A stretch of DNA of 64,000 nt from JBBROS01 sp963792675 (GTDB lineage Bacteria; Pseudomonadota; Alphaproteobacteria; Acetobacterales; Acetobacteraceae), in contig CAWBWT010000002.1 in NCBI GenBank assembly GCA_963792675.1, positions 2,170,001-2,234,000 of the forward strand. Reading direction: 5' to 3'. The position numbers and the translations under genes are program-made. Every line of letters starts with the position of its first letter. The stretch's first letter is position 1. The notes below the pieces were generated by a model that saw nothing but the letters and a program-made list of their open reading frames with translations, was not told the origin of the DNA and searched no databases. Shown here in pieces: positions 62,710-64,000 of this stretch.

Positions 62710-63210
62710 TCACCAGAACGACGTGCCAGGCTCGCCCTTGAACGGCCCGGCGACGTGCGAGGTGATCCAGCCGCCGTAGAACGGGCCCGACTGCGGCACC
62801 ACCCGCTCGCCGTCCACGGTGCACTCGTCGAACGGGGCGGCGTAGAAAGCCACGTGGTTGCGCAAGGCGGTGAAACTTCGGCTCGGGGCCGGGTAGCTCC
62901 AGCCGGCATTCCGCAGCGCGGCGCCGCCGATCTGCACATCGAAATAGGTCGCGTCGCCCTTCCACTCGCAGAAGGACTGGCGCCCGGTCTCGTGCAGCAG
63001 CGCCATGTCGATGTCGGCCGGCGGGATGTAGTAGCTCGGCGGATGGCTGGTCTCGAGCGTGCGGATGCTGCGCCGCGTGTCGGCGAGGACGACGCCGCGG
63101 TGGACGATGCGGATATGGCGGCCGCAGGGCTCGGCGACGGCGGGGCGCGGAAAGGTCCAGACGCTTTCCTGGCCGGGCCGGATGGGATCGGGCGTGATCA
63201 TGGATGCCAT
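62710..63210 (-). CDS. DUF427 domain protein
   Basis: The 166-residue protein carries the DUF427 block: IRIVHRGVVLADTRRSIRTL, ETSHPPSYYIPPADIDMAL, SFCEWKGDATYFDV and RNHVAFYAAPFDECTVDG, ending in FYGGWITSHVAGPFKG. The fold is a small barrel of unknown biochemical role. The ATG 63210 (MASMITPDPIRPG) fits the family. It lies 30 bases downstream of a glycosyltransferase gene on the same strand, and the two may share a transcript. Confidence 0.88.
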   Translation of the reverse strand: MASMITPDPIRPGQESVWTFPRPAVAEPCGRHIRIVHRGVVLADTRRSIRTLETSHPPSYYIPPADIDMALLHETGRQSFCEWKGDATYFDVQIGGAALRNAGWSYPAPSRSFTALRNHVAFYAAPFDECTVDGERVVPQSGPFYGGWITSHVAGPFKGEPGTSFW

Positions 63211-63240
63211 GTTGGGTGGCCGCCGGTCGTGACCAGGGGC

Positions 63241-64000
63241 TCAGCCGAGTGCGGCGCGCCAGCTGCGGATCAGCGCCGTCGCGGTGCGGTCCCAGGTGAA
63301 GCCTTCGGCGTGGGCGGCGCCCCGGCGGCGCAGCAGCTCGGCATGTGCGTCGTCCTCGAGGATGCGCCGCAGCCCCGCCGCGATGCCGCCCACGTCGCCC
63401 GGGTCGACCAGTTCGGCGGCGTTTCCGGCCGTCTCGCCGGTGGCGGTGGTGGCGGAAGCGAGCACGGCGCAACCCGTCGCCATCGCCTCGATCACCGGCA
63501 GTCCGAAGCCCTGGTACAGGCTGACATAAGCGAACACCGCGGCGCGGGCATACAGCGCGACCAGCCCGGCATCGTCCACGTGGCCGAGCAGGCGCAGGCT
63601 GCCGTCGGCGCGGGCGCGGTCCACCGCGGCGCTGCCGAGCGTCGTGCCCCAGCCGGCGCCGCCGACGATCACCAGCGGCACTTGCCGCCGCAATGCCTCC
63701 GGCAGCGCCAGGTGCGCCGCGACCAGCCGGTCGAAGTTCTTGCGCGGCTCGAGGGTCGAGACGCTGAGCACGTAGCTGCGGTCGCGCAGCGCGTGCGCGG
63801 CGAGCGTGGCGGCCGCTTGTTCGGCCGTCATCGGCGCGAACTGGGCGCCGGCGGCGAGCGGCACCACGTCGATGCGGGCCGGGTCGACGCCCAGCTCCTG
63901 CGTCAGCGCGCCGGCGGTGAAATGCGAGATGGCGACGAACCGGGTGGCGTCGGCCAGGGTGCGGCGGAGATTGCGGGCGATCCAGTCCAGCCGATCCTGC
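63241..64000 (-). CDS. Glycosyltransferase family 4, C-terminal part
   Basis: The frame runs off the right edge of the window. Visible residues start QDRLDWIARNLRRTLADATR and include VLSVSTLEPRKNFDRLVAAH and the donor-site block YQGFGLPVIEAMATGCAVLA (E-x7-E type). About 252 residues are present, so the N-terminal acceptor domain is mostly missing. The gene resembles mannosyltransferases of polysaccharide synthesis. The last residues (TATALIRSWRAALG) are complete, and the stop is TGA at 63241-63243. An internal GTG/ATG start is not needed, as family sequence continues to the edge. Confidence 0.88.
   Translation of the reverse strand, partial: QDRLDWIARNLRRTLADATRFVAISHFTAGALTQELGVDPARIDVVPLAAGAQFAPMTAEQAAATLAAHALRDRSYVLSVSTLEPRKNFDRLVAAHLALPEALRRQVPLVIVGGAGWGTTLGSAAVDRARADGSLRLLGHVDDAGLVALYARAAVFAYVSLYQGFGLPVIEAMATGCAVLASATTATGETAGNAAELVDPGDVGGIAAGLRRILEDDAHAELLRRRGAAHAEGFTWDRTATALIRSWRAALG

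Overview
The window is a GC-rich, densely packed bacterial chromosome segment, most likely from an alphaproteobacterium of the Rhodospirillales/Acetobacteraceae type. The evidence is a CcrM-type GANTC methylase, a UPF0262 protein, an ECF sigma/NrsF (DUF1109) pair, a double cold-shock-domain protein, DUF983, and many GTG/TTG starts with stop/start overlaps. I see no rRNA, tRNA, insertion sequence, integrase or CRISPR array, and no gene-free stretch longer than 300 bases (the largest is about 290 bases, 27957-28245).

Layout. 1-6.3 kb: end of a thioesterase gene, ygfZ, then a tight operon of two glycosyltransferases, asparagine synthase and a dihydroorotase. 6.3-13.2 kb: small enzymes (NTF2-like protein, P-loop kinase-like protein, GFA protein, SDR), xseA, purD, an MFS transporter and an AhpD-like protein. 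13.2-16.5 kb: kynureninase, a secreted matrixin-like metalloprotease and a histidine-rich PEP-CTERM protein. 16.6-25 kb: tadA, a PuuD-like amidotransferase, rluB, rsmD, a small lipoprotein, a divergent bdcR/bdcA-like pair with its operator, mutL, an M20 deacylase and an exported GlcG/HbpS-like protein. 25-31.9 kb: an orphan binding protein, a short NagA, an SDR, a lytic transglycosylase, the double cold-shock protein, a trypsin-like protease and a CoA-transferase. 31.9-41.9 kb: a BaiN-like flavoprotein, an AI-2E-family permease, ECF sigma/NrsF, ccrM, rnhB, DUF983, UPF0262, greB, a CsoR-like repressor with a clear operator, and an OprB porin. 41.9-51.1 kb: a soluble multi-PAS hybrid kinase, a K+ channel, mntH/mntR with an operator, a stand-alone receiver and two tandem Tat-exported ferritin-like proteins. 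51.3-62.7 kb: a haloacetate-dehalogenase-like hydrolase, an enoyl-CoA hydratase, and a catabolic/transport cluster. 62.7-64 kb: a DUF427 protein and a partial glycosyltransferase.

The most system-like region is 53.3-62.7 kb. Two divergent operons each carry a binding protein and an MmgE/PrpD-family protein. One also has an SDR; the other supplies the ATPase, a fused permease and a GntR regulator. This looks like uptake and breakdown of a carboxylic acid or its metal chelate.

Five genes are interrupted by single-base indels: the GT9 glycosyltransferase, dihydroorotase, the cold-shock protein, the AI-2E permease and one ferritin-like gene. Most are +1 insertions, and the protein sequence stays family-like on both sides. 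I read this mainly as insertion-biased sequence error rather than gene decay; the dihydroorotase, with about a dozen indels, is the extreme case.
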